Source: Nautilus pompilius
Taxonomy: Eukaryota > Mollusca > Cephalopoda > Nautilida > Nautilidae
Direction: 5' to 3'
Assembly: GCA_018389105.1 (NCBI GenBank)
Contig: JACATO010000980.1
Location: forward strand, 1,488,001 to 1,552,000
Length of the DNA: 64,000 nucleotides
Every line of letters starts with the position of its first letter. The stretch's first letter is position 1. Positions 22,940 through 36,700 of this stretch are shown here, piece after piece. The notes beneath the pieces were generated by a model. It had not been told where the DNA came from and made no database searches. It worked only from the letters and a program-made list of their open reading frames with translations. Position numbers and translations under genes: made by a program.

Positions 22940-24168
22940 AGTAGTAGTAGTAATAACTGCCTTGAGGCTCTTATTTTTATGCGCTCATAGAACAACGAAT
23001 AGTGAACGTGAAAACCGTTTACTCTAAGTCGCCGTGAAGATGACGGTCCCTTGTGATGGTGATGGAGCGGCGCAGAGATGCTCGTCGCTCCTCTGTAGCC
23101 GCCCGCGCTTGTCGTCTTTGTTGGAAAAGCTTTGCGGCGGCAGCTGGACGAACGAAAGGTCACCTTTACTTTGTTTTTAAACGCTGCCCACAAAGAACCA
23201 GATTGCAGTCTTTACATGGAATCTGCATCGCATCTACCGCGCCATCTTTCGTACCTGTCAGCGCCGCGTGAAACCGGTCTTCTGACTCCTCCTTTTTTTT
23301 TTTTTTTTTGTCATGGTTAGGAATTCAGATCGCGAGCAGCAGCACAGACGGTGGTGATGGTAGCGGGGGGAGGCTCCGAGGATGGGCGTAGAACGTGCGA
23401 ACAGCAGACCGGAAGCCGGGCCGATTGCTTCCCCTGAGAAACGGCCGAGGGCCTCGCTCTCGGACCGCGATTCTGTAGCCAGGTTCACGAAACTCCGGTT
23501 GAGCACAGAGAAAAATAACGTATTTGTAATCACTGTTTTAACTGTCCAATCTCAAATGATGAAGAAAGAAAAAAAATCTACTCAAACGCGTAGCTCTCCG
23601 TTTAGGAGCCTCTAGGGTGGGAAGGGAGTTCTGTGTGGGCTTCCGTGCCTCAAAAACGACCTAGCCACGTTTGCTGCAGAGTTGTTCTTCCCTTATAAAG
23701 GTAAACAGACGTCAGGTCGCTGACCGCCGACTCCGTCAGCCTTTACTGATCAATATTCCATTTCTCCTCACTACCAATTAAAATTTCGGTTATCTATCTG
23801 TTCATAATATTGTTTCATTGTCGGCTAGTAATTCGTAAAACTCGATTATAAAGAAGTTTGACGGGAGTGAGCTCCAGTGAGATGCTGTAGAAAAAAAACA
23901 TTTTAGCATCTCAGACGAGGGTTTCTGGCCTGTCCCGACCCCTCAGGGGGGGGCATAGGCACCTGCCTACTCTTGCTTTATGGGAGTTACGCACTTTTTT
24001 TGTCAATTTAAAAGGCTTCTTGATGACGCTGACCCATTTAGTGGCTCCGTCTAATTCTGTCATCCGGTTTAGGACTCTACGAGAGCATGGAATCACAGAA
24101 CGAGCTGTTCTACCGGATCATTTTAAACTTTCCATTTTTCTCGTAGAAATATTTTTTTCTTTTAAAAA
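22940..24168. other. Intergenic, GC-richer stretch
   Basis: CpG-bearing sequence near 23,050-23,480 with short overlapping frames on both strands and no domain. No gene call. Confidence 0.4.
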
Positions 24169-24834
24169 AGAGAGAGAGAGGTAATGTCAGTACAGAGAGA
24201 GAGAGAGAGAGGTAACGTCAGTACAGAGAGAGAGGTGACGTAGGTACAGAGAGAGAGAGAGAAGTAACGTCAGTACAGAGCGAGAGGTAACGTCAGTACA
24301 GAGAGAGAGGTGACGTAGGTACAGAGAGAGAGAGAGGTAACGTCAGTACAGAGAGAGAGGTGACGTAGGTACAGAGAGAGAGAGAGAAGTAACGTCAGTA
24401 CAGAGCGAGAGGTGACGTAGGTACAGAGAGAGAGAGAAGTAACGTCAGTACAGAGCGAGAGGTGACGTAGGTACAGAGAGAGAGAGAGAGAGAGAGGTAA
24501 CGTCACTACAGAGAGAGAGGTGACGTAGGTACAGAGAGAGAGAGGGGTAACGTCAGTACAGAGAGAGAGGTGACGTAGGTACAGAGAGAGAGAGGGGTAA
24601 CGTCAGTACAGAGAGAGAGAGGTAATGTCAGTACAGAGAGAGAGGAGAGAGAGAGAGAGGGGTAACGTCAGTACAGAGAGAGAGGTGACGTAGGTACAGA
24701 GAGAGAGAGGTGACGTAGGTACAGAGAGAGAGGAGAGAGGGTAACGTCAGCACAGAGAGAGAGATGACGTCAGCACAGAGAGAGAGAGAGAAGTAACGTC
24801 AGTACAGAGAGAGAGATGACGTCAACGTCAGTAC

Positions 24835-24869
<35 letters not shown>
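24169..24869. repeat. GA array with about 26 decayed CRE-core units
   Basis: Alternating units GGTAACGTCAGTACAG and GGTGACGTAGGTACAG with GA linkers. Only two units (near 24,764 and 24,818) have an exact TGACGTCA; the others carry a change in one half-site (TAACGTCA or TGACGTAG). The array ends in GA runs. It has the same design as the arrays at 8.3, 10.8, 31.9, 33.7 and 56.0 kb, in the GA orientation. Confidence 0.97.
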
Positions 24870-27800
24870 TTATTCTATGTATTGATTTCTAGCTATTTCA
24901 TTTCCTCTTCTGGTTGCGTTGTTTAATGACGAGAAACTTTCTTTCAGCTAACAAATCATTTGAAGAGCTTGGAAATTACATTTCTGAAATGGTTTTATTG
25001 TTGTTGTTTATTTTGGAAGTTGAGTGAAGTCCCGGGTTAAAATCGATTTCGTTAAGGTTGAGCGACGCATAATGAAGTCAGCGCGCGCGTGTAATCTTAC
25101 TGGCTGCTGTCTGAAGGGGAAATACGAAACAATGGCATTAAAGATGAAAACAACAACAACAACTGATTATCCAGTTCTTTTAAATAAGAGAAAATAACCA
25201 ACAACAAAGCTGATATTGCTAAATTGATAGAAGGCAACAAAAACGAATAATGCTACCAGTAATGGGGTGCACAGCAGACTTACGCCGTCCTCTTCAGGGG
25301 GGGGGGGTGTTAAGAATTTAAAACAGGGATAATTTGGAAGAAATGTCTATGCATTTGATTTGCGGTTTGAAATGATTTCGCTTGGTTTTAAGTAAGTTAT
25401 TTAGCTTCGAATATGTGAACTCCTTTTTGTGTGTATGTGTGTAAGGTTTCTCTAAAATAATGTTTAAATTTACATGTAAAGATTTAGAATCTTTGTGGGA
25501 AATTCGAATACACCGTTTGCAAGTTTTGCACCTGGAAGCTGCCACCTCACCGCCCGTAGTGGGCAGGGTTAGGGGCTGTCCTCATTTCTGATCTGGCTTC
25601 ACCAGAAAACCGAACAGGTGCTGCATTTTGCTAGAAAGAGTCTTCAAAACCGAATCATGGAGTTAGAGATTTTCTTGTGCTGGTCGTTATTTCATTTTGT
25701 TAATACGAAAGACTTCTTAATGTATAAATTAACGTTAATTAGAATATATATTATACGTGTATAATTTTATGTAATTTTAAAAGATTCCTTCCCGAACAAC
25801 TAACGATAAAATCCATCCGATTCGTAGCTTACATTTGGCGCCTGCCGCAGTCTTTCAGGACTCTGGCGGCCGGAATACCAAAACAACAATTACACTGGCT
25901 AAAATACCACGAAATAACGAACAGGAATTAGTGTGGGATAATCCGGAATGTAGCTTCGAAAAGAAAGCAAGGAGTATGTATGGCAGTGTCTACGAATCGA
26001 AAGGTAACGAAGCCAACCGGTTAGATACACATCCGGGTTACGCAAGTTTAATAAGAGAGGGTTAATGTACGACTAGCGTTTTCTTTTGTAACGAATTAAT
26101 AATGAATACTAAAAGACTAAATCGAAAATCGAAATAGTAATTGATTTTGTCGTTAAACGCTTGGTTTTCATCGATACGCTTTTAGCCGAATCCTAGTGAT
26201 GCAAGCAGTAATTTATTTGGCTCTCATCGCACTGCATTGTGGGAACGTTTTTGCGCGCTGGGCGTCACCGCCTTAGAAGTCAATTGAGATCCGGACGGAA
26301 GCCCTCCGGGCCAGGGGGTGGGAAGAGAGTTAAACTACTCACTCGTAAATCTTGGGGCAGCTGGTATTTATGTAACCAAACAACGGCGTCCTGCCAGTTT
26401 CCTCACTTGGATCCATTTTTTTTTCTTTTTTTTTTAAGGATAAAGTTTTAATTTCCACCAAATTAAAATCCACTACTGGATCAGTCCTGCAACCGATTCC
26501 ACTGTTTATCGAACAACCGGCGCGGTGACTTCCGGCTCAGTCGGCTGGACATTTTTTGTACGTCTTTAACCCTAACCCTTCCTACCCGATTTCAGGGGCG
26601 ACAATAACCCCCAAAACATTGCTGCGTGAACGACCTCTACGACCAATCTACCTACTTTTACCCCCCCCCCCCATAGAGCGCTATACTTTTTCTGCAGTCG
26701 CCGTAGTATTTTCGGATTTCTTATTCACGATCGCGAAGTCCTTTGTCTTGAGCGCCTGAGCGTTAAATATAAATTGTAAGTTAATTAAAATCAGGTATGC
26801 TGTATTTTCATACTGATGGCGCTTTAAATTTAGAATAAAAAGAAGAAACAAACGTTTATCACCCTGACAACGACGATCTTCACCTAAATAATTCATTCCT
26901 ACTATCCCTGCTCTTCACGTCGCCCTTAGACAGCGCAGAAGGATAGAAGAACCATTTTGAAGGATTGCCAATTGATATCCAAGTAACGCGAACACTGCTT
27001 CTTAAATATCCAGCAAGTATTTTTTTAAAATTTTTATCTATACCCCTTCAGCCAATTTTTTATACGTAATACAAGCGAGTGTATTGTGCAAAAATTACCG
27101 AGTGCGGGAGATTTGATATATATATACAGACTGGGTGTAACGATCAGCGCACTTACTTGTCACATGTCAGAGAAGTAAACAGTTTGCTTCACTGAATCAT
27201 CTTAGTCGTATGTTTATCGATATTCTTGCCTCCCCAAGACCTGCACGAGCAGATAAGCAGACAGTCTATAGACAATGCACTATTCGATTATTACACTTTC
27301 AGTTAGATTTAGTGATAAATTTTTCTTTCTAACACATACTTTTTTTGTTAAGCTTTTTTTTTTTTTTTTTGTTAATTATCTAAAATCAAATTACTAAATG
27401 AGGCTGGCAGCTTGTTCATGCATAGCTTTCTCTATATCTCGCGATTTTAACACGTACCCGCCACACAGCGGACCCCGTCTAGCGACAGTTTTGGTCCGGG
27501 TCTGTTGAATATCACCGTTGTTCTGCTGAAGGAACGATAAGACGGAATGAACGACGATTTCTGTTAATGCGCACAGTTAATTTACTACCATGCAATTGAA
27601 AACAAGATAATTTTAGTATTAACTCACATCATTAATTTTCCAGGAAACCTGAGTATATTTAAACTTCTGAATTTTTTTTTTTTCCAAACGTGCATGGGAC
27701 ACCGCAGCTCTCCTGTGAAAAAAGATTTTAAATAGTATTGTTTGCGTCATAGTTGTGCATCTTGCGGCGTGGCATTTCTACGGGCCAATTTGTCAGAACT

Positions 27801-27888
27801 CAGCGACACCGTATGGCGGGTCACCGAGTGATCAGTAACTTCATTATCCAAAGAGAACGGAATACCAGCGATGTACATCAGAGCTCTG
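24870..27888. other. Intergenic, nothing firmly recognised
   Basis: AT-rich with T and C homopolymers (26,408-26,438; 26,661-26,672). The frame at 25,835-26,065 has no known domain. No gene call. Confidence 0.45.
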
Positions 27889-28113
27889 TCATTCAGTGTT
27901 TACCAGGTGATCTTTGATGAATAATGCGCCATTGTTTTGCAGGTACGCTTTAAATGACTGCTCTTCTCGTTCTTTTCTTTTCTTCTTCAGTGCATTAGCG
28001 TCACAATAAATAAGATCGTTTTCCACTCCAGGTAAACGGAAATTCTCTTTTACCACCTGAAAACGTCGAGCCTTTTCTTTTAAGTCATCTAACGAAAATG
28101 ATTCGTGAGACAC
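27889..28113 (-). CDS. Candidate exon of an unidentified gene
   Basis: The minus-strand open stretch includes FSLDDLKEKARRFQVVKENF and ALKKKRKEREEQSFKAYLQN, a charged, helix-prone composition that looks like real protein rather than noise. It ends at TGA (27,889-27,891), or could splice out at GTAAAC in the last few codons. There is no ATG at its upstream edge, which instead carries acceptor-like sequence (TTTTTAAAG, or TTTTCGTTAG a little inside). The companion stretch at 28,210-28,365, about 100 bp upstream on the same strand, may be the preceding exon, though I could not fix a single splice pair that is clearly right. Family not recognised. Confidence 0.35.
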   Translation of the reverse strand: MSHESFSLDDLKEKARRFQVVKENFRLPGVENDLIYCDANALKKKRKEREEQSFKAYLQNNGALFIKDHLVNTE

Positions 28114-28209
28114 TTTAAAAATACTTTAAAAAAAGAGTCTTATAATATGCACCAATAGAATTATATATATTTATATATATGCTGCCACACGGGTTAATAT
28201 CGATTTTAC

Positions 28210-28365
28210 ACGAGCTAATCGAGACTTGGTTATGTCCTCGTATACGCTGAGAGATTCACACGCACGTTCCCTGTCCTTTTTCATGTTTAGCCTGGCGTCA
28301 ACAGTTGCTGCTGGGTACGGAGAATGTCGCCTAGGAAACAGATGTTGCTTTAAAAATTCTGTCAT
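28210..28365 (-). CDS. Candidate first coding exon, same unidentified gene
   Basis: Minus-strand frame with ATG at 28,365: MTEFLKQHLFPRRHSPYPAA, then a basic, charged passage with MKKDRERACESLSVYEDITK. A possible donor GTAAAA follows SRLAR just below 28,210; another, GTGCGT, follows KKDRE. The first would join in phase 0 to an internal acceptor (TTTTCAG) of the 27.9-28.1 kb stretch; the second fits its outer edge. Both stretches share strand, spacing and composition, which is the main support. Confidence 0.33.
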
Positions 28366-31300
28366 GAAGCATCAGAAATATGTCACGACCGGAACAGGCG
28401 ACCGGAGCCATCCAGATCTGATCTCAAACTTCCGGTAAGCCTGGCTCGCCAGCATGATGTTTGGTCACAGACCCGTCGCCAGGTTGCCGCGACACTCCGG
28501 CAGCAGCGGATACGTCACACGAGCCGTAGAAATACGGATACCAGATGATAATATCCTGAAATTCTCGTGTGATGTGATATTACGTCAAACGACAAACAGT
28601 GAAATGTGTTGTTGTAACAGACTTGGTTTTCATGAAGAATTTTAATCAAAAATACTTATTTTCATAAGTGTTTAATGGCAGCGTGATAAACCATAGAAAG
28701 TTCAGCTGTAATACGACCGGAAACCATAGGGTATACATTCAAGAATATGTTATCAAGCGCCATCTCGCGGTGTTTTTTTTTTTAATATGCAGTTATCTCA
28801 CTTTACCAACGCCTTTCTTATAGTATCATTTTTCTTTGTACTAAAAATCAATTACTTTGGTTTGATCAAATTCCACTATTTTGTTTTGTATAGTTAAAAT
28901 TTTTAAAATAAAATAAACTGGAAATTCAAAATAACAAAAGACAGATTGGGTGACGGCTTCCATACTGCGCATTTTAACGTACTTAGAAGGGTGGGGCACG
29001 AAAAACCAATAAAAATGAGCCAGAGATTAATTGAAGCCTTTTATGATAAAATCCTTGATGCCAGAGCTAACTTCCCAAACGATTTCGGCCTAAACAGTGC
29101 ATTAGAATCTCCATATATCTATTTGTCTTTGCTTTGTATTCCCCCCCTACAAAGGTTCACAGCCGACGAGTAACCCTAATCTTTCCATGGAAAGTTAAAA
29201 TAGCCCTTCTATAGAGTCTTTATCTTACGCTCGTTGGTCAGTAGATTTTAATTTTATCCGTTCACTGGCAGAAGAAGAAAAGAAATTTGTTTTCTTTTCA
29301 TCCAACTTCAGACATCTTTCCTCGTGTCTTTGCTAAGTCTCAGACGGTCCAGACGCAGTGATGATTGATTTGTTTTTGAGAGGATAACGTTCTCGGCCTG
29401 CTATTTTGAACCGCCAGCTATTCTTGTGCTACTATGATTTCCAAATTTGCATCAATTTGTATTATATAATAATTATTATTAAACATAAGAGAATTATTTC
29501 AGAATAGTATGGTTAGCTTTAAAGATAAGATGTACAGCAGAGACAGACGATTCAATGGTAATTAAAACAAACACGTATACAATACGAGGCGAGAGTTTAT
29601 AAATTAACTGGTAAACTGAAGAGTACATGCGGAAAGTTCTGAAACGTCGTCGTCGTCTACTTCCGCGGTTACGGACGAAAGAGTTCTCGGGTCCCGATCG
29701 TGGTTTGCCAGGTCTGGATACTGAATCATCTGCACGACCATATCTCGGCCAATGATGCGGCATGGGAGGGGAGGGGCGCGGGCAAAAACAAAAGAAAAGG
29801 CAGCAAGGAACTACATAAAATCCAGGCTGCAACGGCTCCCGTAAATCTGTCAGAGGCAGCCATCGTACGTATCACGAGAGTGCGTTGTGTTTATCACGTG
29901 ACGCTGACGTCACGTTCATCGACGTCAAGAAGCACTGTGACCCTGCAAGCTTTTGACACAAGCTCTTGCATATACTTAAATTGCCTATAAAAAATTACCG
30001 AATTAATATAGATAAATTACTGAAATGGTTTCGTGTCCACCCACCGCCAGGGCTTCTTTTTTCCCCTTTAGTTGGTCCTGGGAAGTAGCGAGACATTATT
30101 ATTATTTTCTTTTTGATTTTCAAGGATGTTAATTTCCAGCAGATATATTTTTGAAGTAGGTCTTTTTTCAGTGGCTGAGTCGGTCTCGGCCCAGCGACCC
30201 GTCGGTTGCCATGGTTTTCTTGATGTATTTCGTCATGTTGACAGTTGATTGCTCAACAAATATTTCCGACAAGGCTGACGTGGCGACGATTAACTCACAA
30301 CCGAGCTGACCCATTTACCTGCCACGTGATCGGAACGTGTAAAGCGAAACTAGTTGTTTTTTTTTTTTTCTTTCTTTCTGACGCGGGTTGGAAGCTCACA
30401 AAGTTTAACTCCTCTAATTGTACGGAAGAGCGAAACCAAGTCCTCCTTGTCAACGGTCCATCCATTCTCCAAACTATGGGGTTTTTTTTTTTTACAAAAA
30501 TTCCAGAAACATCTGCGAACTGTTTAGTCTTCTAGGCAGAGGGAAATCCGTCTTGAATGGAAAACTACCAGCATTACCTGTGCGGAGGATATCACCAATC
30601 GCGAGAAGAAAGTGGGGACTGAGGGTTAAAATTTATTTGTAATCCAGGCCTATTCTTGTGTGGAACGCGAAAGGTTAGCTCAACTGCTATATATCTATTT
30701 TTAATGTGTCGCTTAATGAACGCGTCGCTTTGCTACACATAGCTAGAATTTTATTAAATCCACTGTTTCCGCTTCCAAGAGTGGGACGATGAAGTCACCG
30801 GACGGACGGATGCCTGTTGCCGTCTGCGCGATGGAAGTCTTTAACAGGTGCTGAATGAATTCAGGTGGACGGGGATTCGAGAAACTCCTCGCAGGTTTAT
30901 GGAGACCATAAGCGGCACCAGTTTACGGATGTACGCAGAGACAGCATTAAGTGGCTTCACTGCAGCAGCCTCGGGCTCTGATGCGACGATACAAATGGCT
31001 GGCCATCTTTAATAGAGGTCTGGAATAGAAATTTCCAAAAAAAAAATTAAATGTCTTTTATTTTACTTAAGATAATTTTGAGATCCAAAGTTGATATGAA
31101 AACTAACGCTCTCATCTTTAACCCGAAAGTTTCTGTAAAGTATGTCTGGAGATTACATCATCAGTCTACAGATAATTACACGATATTCTCGAGATTCTAG
31201 AACAATACTCAATGTGTCTAAGACTGGAATTTCACGTGTAGCATTAAAAAAAGAAATTGTTCTCGTTCTGCAGTATTTATTTAAATGTGCTTATGTTCCG

Positions 31301-31935
31301 TATGTAGATCCGCCATTTTCTGTGGGTGAGTTATGTGCAAACGCTCAGCAGCGGTCATCGAGAAACTGTGTAATTTAATGATGGTGAGCAACAAGTAACA
31401 GCTTTTATTTTAAAAAGAGAGGTAAAGGAAGTCAAAATCGTGGAAACAGTAAACACCTGTATTCGGTGAAGGAACAATGTATACCGCTACTCTCGGATTG
31501 TGAGCTATCGCCGTGAGTCCCGCCAAAGATATTAAGATCGTACTATATTTTTTAACATTTAGTGTATAAATCCATTTGTGACAGATAACTTTGTGGCGTT
31601 TTTACCTCTCTCTGTGTGTGAGACTCTCTATCTTAGTGCCTTATGCTGTTTCTCTAGTGAAATGGATGGGGATGGTGGTGTAGTATATGGAAGGGGCGTG
31701 CATATTTATGTTTTAATAGATTTTACTAGTGTAGACCAAACAGATCCAGTTATTGACCATAATCTATACATTAAGGTGGCTTGTAATGTCACGTAGTGTA
31801 TCGATCGCCTCGCTTATTATAAAAAAGACTAGATAGGACTCCATTTATTACCGAATCGATAAGCTAGCGAATTGCATACAGCCTGCAGCAGCCGATTTCG
31901 GTCTTAAATCAGCACTAGTCAAAATTGTTTTAACC
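28366..31935. other. Intergenic, nothing firmly recognised
   Basis: No supported gene. The frame at 28,946-29,173 has a protein-like middle but no recognisable family or splice sites. CRE octamer at 29,904-29,911 in GACGCTGACGTCACG. Confidence 0.45.
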
Positions 31936-32155
31936 CCTCTCTCCCTCTCTCTGTACTGACGTCATCTCTCTCCCTCCTTCCCTGTACTGACGTCATCTCT
32001 CTGTGTCTCTGTCTGTACTGACGTCATCTCTCTCCCTCCTTCCCTGTACTGACGTCATCTCTCTCTCCCTCTCTCTCTGTACTGACGTCATCTCTCTGTG
32101 TCTCTGTCTGTACTGACGTCATCTCTCTCCCTCCTTCCCTGTACTGACGTCATCT

Positions 32156-32223
<68 letters not shown>
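31936..32223. repeat. CT array with 7 CRE-core units
   Basis: Seven copies of GTACTGACGTCATCTCTCT, all with an exact TGACGTCA, separated by two kinds of linker (CCCTCCTTCC and GTGTCTCTGTCT) in alternation, followed by about 65 bp of (CT)n. Confidence 0.97.
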
Positions 32224-32226
<3 letters not shown>

Positions 32227-33660
32227 GGTAACCATAGAGAAGACACAGCGACCTCACTCGGTTGTCTGACTCGATCTTTAACCCTCCAGTAAAGACCTAA
32301 ATCAGGAAGGCGCGAGAAAAAAATTCGTGACGATGAAGAAGGTTTTGCTTCCGGGAAACTAATAGCGGACAGCGCAGCATCTTTATCATCTCGCTGACTT
32401 GTCCGCTGCGACAGTTGCTGAAAGCGCGGAGATTTTGATCTATTATGTGTCCATAGCCATCATTCAGTCTGTCTCCCCATTACGTTTCGTGTGAACACTC
32501 AGACAGTAATGAGTTCGCGGAATATCGATTAAGCATAATGGTGTTCTGAAGAAAAGGATGAAGAAAAAAAAATGAAAACGAAACACAACCAGGACAAAAT
32601 ATAGGGCGAGAAAGTGCGCACGCGCGTCCTCCCACTGACATTTCAAAAACTATCTGATTACAGAAAAGAGAGCTGGGTTTTCTCGTCCCGAAACTCTATC
32701 CGACCGATACCTTTTTTTTTTTTTAATGTCAGTATTAAAAACCTATGCTAATAAATAACCCTCAACGGAATTCAGTCCACTTCTTGAGAGGGAGGGCGGA
32801 TGTATTTGGTGCGCTGAAACTACCGTTAATCTCTTCGAATCGCATCGAGCTGACTACAGGTGCGTGTGTCTTCCTGAACTCTCTATACGGTGGTTAGCGT
32901 CTGCGCCCAGGAAGAACTAGTACTGCCAACTTAAAGCTGGCGAGCGGCCCGGAGGGGGGGGCTATTGTATATCTTCTGACCAGCTGTGAGAGGAAAGTCC
33001 ACACAGAACTCGAGACGCTATTCAAAACCTTGACCCATCGCGCATCGCCACCAAGACGAGCCAGTGCGCTACGTGATACGCATGCCGTTAACTTATATCT
33101 AATTATACGAAAAACTCTCTTTTAGTAGTTTCTGTTATTAAATGGGGCATTTCAGGTCATTTTGTTAGCAAATGATCATCATAAAATAAAAGAAAGAACT
33201 TCCCCTTAAACATTAGTTATCTATTTCACAATAATAAATAATTGAAGCTACCAGCTGCCATGTATTTTTTTAAATCCTAAAATTAAAAAAAAAAAACAAC
33301 AACAACAACACAACCTATCGACAAAACGGTTGGCACGACACCATAATTTTAAAAAAAAACTAATATATTTTTAGTCTCACAAGTAGCTAGATCATCACCT
33401 AGCAATTGACACAGCGATGCGGCCCCCAAACGCGATTTATACGCGATTCATTTAATTAAACACAAGTCTGTAGTTCTTAACTAGCAACGTAAATGTTCGA
33501 TACCCTGATCTATGTGGGAGTCGTCGATAAAGTCGCGTGTAAGAATCCACATGTAACGTCTGGACTGATTGACCCGAGATGTGGGTTCATCGTTGATATT
33601 AGCATCTTTGCCTTCATTTCCGAATAATCTGTTTTCTAAAGATCGTGCAAAAGATTTTCG
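32224..33660. other. Intergenic, nothing firmly recognised
   Basis: No supported gene. GGTGGTTAGCGTCTGCGCCC at 32,890-32,909 resembles a tRNA A-box region, possibly a decayed SINE head. Confidence 0.4.
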
Positions 33661-33689
33661 TCTCTCTCTCTCTCTCTGTACTGACGTCA

Positions 33690-33765
<76 letters not shown>
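33661..33765. repeat. CT array with one CRE core
   Basis: (CT)n with a single GTACTGACGTCAT near the left end, then about 80 bp of nearly pure (CT)n. This is the simplest member of the family in the window. Confidence 0.97.
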
Positions 33766-33768
<3 letters not shown>

Positions 33769-36700
33769 ATTTTTAAGCTCTTGGTTTTAACAATTAATGT
33801 TTTATTAAACTGGAAAATTATCTGATTTATCGTCGACAAGGAAAATATAGTGCAATCTATTTAGACTGAAGGAAATCAAGGATTCACCTTTTCTCTTTTC
33901 GTATTTCATTTCATGATTTATTTTCCAGAATTCTTTAAGTAACAACGGAAAAAACCCAACGGATCTTTCTTCTCATCCATGCATTGCAGTTACCATACAT
34001 GAAGAAGAAGCAAAATAAGAAACCTTTTTTCTCTCCTGAAACTGTTATCTGACTGAAAACACGTGAGAAAACGTCTGAAATGTTTAAGGGAAGCTGAGGG
34101 AGGTGTCCTCGCTGTTGAAGTCACGTGGGAGAGAGTGGGGTAGGTAGATCCACCCCTCGGCTACAGTCTGATGTTGGTGACAGCGAGCAGCTGGTTTCGA
34201 CAAATGAGGCCACTAGAGTGTTTTCAGCACTTTAGCATTACTGCAATGGCAGTACTCCAAAATCCACCTCTCGGCGGTAAACGGAACTAATGAGTGATAA
34301 TGGCGCTGGCGGCCCCGTACGTTCTGGATTACATAAAGCGTGATAAGGCGAGCGATATCGCTTTCGTCAATTATTGATCAGAGGAAACAATGGCGAACGA
34401 CAGCATTTCTGTTTCGCTGGCGCGTGCATAATGGACAGTTACTTGAAAAGAGGAGTCATTTTCCCGAAAGTGGGACAGGGATTAAACTGGAAAACAAAGA
34501 GAGGGAAGGATATAAATAGTAATTAAGAAATTTGTTGCGCAGGAAAACAGATTAAAGTTCAATGTCTATTTTTTGAAAGTGTAGAATATTTCTCCTATTG
34601 CAGAGAGTAGATAGGAAATATTCATCTATTTTATTGCTTAATGATTCTTTTACCTGATCCGAATGGTTTTAGTGAAGCGGCCCGGCAGCTGCAGGAGGAA
34701 GGGTTGGGGGCTGTTGGTGCTGATGTGTTTTCATCCTTTTAACGTAATCAACACGGCGATTCATCTGGGCGACGTCGGATGGGACATTTTTTCCGGATCG
34801 GTTAAAGAGGAAACTAAAATAAGGGTAATTTAAGCCTTTCTGAAATACTGAAACTGTCAGATATTACATCCAAGTTCATCAGTTGGACCAGCGGCTTAGT
34901 CAGTGTGGTACATCCGTTGGTGCAGCCCCCTGCCACCGAGCGATTCCGTGAAGCCCAGCTGCGTGCAGCGCAGTATCTACCTCAAGGGGCATCGCTCACG
35001 ATAACGACGCCATGGCCAAACACTCGCAGAGATCTGCTGGTACCGTGGATTCGAAGCGGCAACCTACTTCGGGGATTCTCTATGGGGGTCGCTGAACCGA
35101 ACGAGTGGCTGAAACAACGATATCAGCAGCAAAGCGCCTTGGGTGTAGCTGCAGAATGGACTTCGTCGGCATAGCGGATGAGTAAGCGAAACCTTCTAAT
35201 CCGGAAGTGAAGAATATAATGCCAAGGAGCCTGATATGGAGAGAGGGGAAACTCTGGGAGAGGCGCCTCATTCTGGATATTCGCGAACAGCTGCCACGCA
35301 ATGGCTGCGGTGAGGTAGTATATGGACCTAATGGCAACGAAAGGGAAACTGCTGTGGGCTATGCGCAGCAAAATCTCGATCAAATAACGATACGAGCCCT
35401 CACTTGTTTCACGTCCAAATGAACAGGCACTTGAAGATGTTCCCGGTTGTTCTGCCAGGCACCGATTTGTTTCTTTCTGTTAGTTTATGGGATCAGAAAA
35501 ACAGCAACAACAGAAAATAAAATACCAAAAAAAGAACAGAAACAGAAATTACTTTTTTTTTAAATTCTGTCCAAAATTATTTTGGTAGGGAGCTGAATAT
35601 AATCAAACAATACGCGGAGACCTTTAACCTGTATCTCATTAGTAATATTCTGAGACGCCATTTATGTCTGGTGTCACCACCCAGAGTCCATTTACACAAA
35701 CCCACCCTTCATACCTGTCTTACTCAGCCCAGGATGAGCCATAAGGGTCGCGACACCCACACCTTCATCACTGATATATAACCATTCGTGAAGAGAAATC
35801 CGTACATCGCCCCAACTCCACCGTGTTTCGCATTACGAGGTTTGTTGACTAAACATGTAGCCAGAACTTCACAAATACTACCTCGGGTGACGTAAGTGAA
35901 GCAGTAACTGACTGGGTACACGAAGGATTAGCTTCCAGGAAATGACCTTAGGTAAAATGGTTTCTATACGAAAGTTTTGCCTGAGCTCGTAATAACATTC
36001 ACAACAATAACGGGCTGCATTTGTTATTAAACGTAAGTGACCGTAACGATATTTTCATTCGATATCTGGAACATAACCGGGATTTGCAAACTGGCATAAA
36101 ATCAACGTAATCCATCTGAATTTTAAGAACTCGTTCGTAATTTTTCTTAATGTTTCAACCTTGACCATCAGCAACATATCTGTAGATGCGCTGCTAACAA
36201 CATTAGGTTAGCACGTGTCTTTTAAAAATAACATAATAATAATAATTTATGTTTCAATGCATAAAAAGTCAAATTTAATTAAAGACCACAAAATTAAAAT
36301 CTCTTACCGTTGAGGTGGAGGTTTCCATACATAATAAACGTTAAAAAAAGAATGTAAAAGAGAAAAGGAGATTTCTTAGAACGGCTGCAGAAGATGTGGG
36401 AACCAGAGAAGAGCTGAAGAGGATAAGCTAAAGAGTTTAGGGACGGGATCGCAGACTCATCCGACTGCTCCTTAATTCTAAGGGTGATTAACTTTAATTT
36501 CATCAGTCCAGGTATAGTAACTCGTGTTCTTTAATAACCATTTTTTGCGAACCATAGAATCATAATAAGAACAAACGACTGAGTTATTTTGTCAGGTTTG
36601 CACCAAACCAGAAGGTGATCGCGATCTAAGGTTTACTGTGCTGAATCTACTACAGGGAAAATAAACGCCACCAATGTAAGAGAAGGATTAGATATTTTTA

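Noticed and set aside
35724-35921. Minus-strand frame with several Cys and aromatic residues
   Set aside because: No start, splice or motif logic; probably chance.
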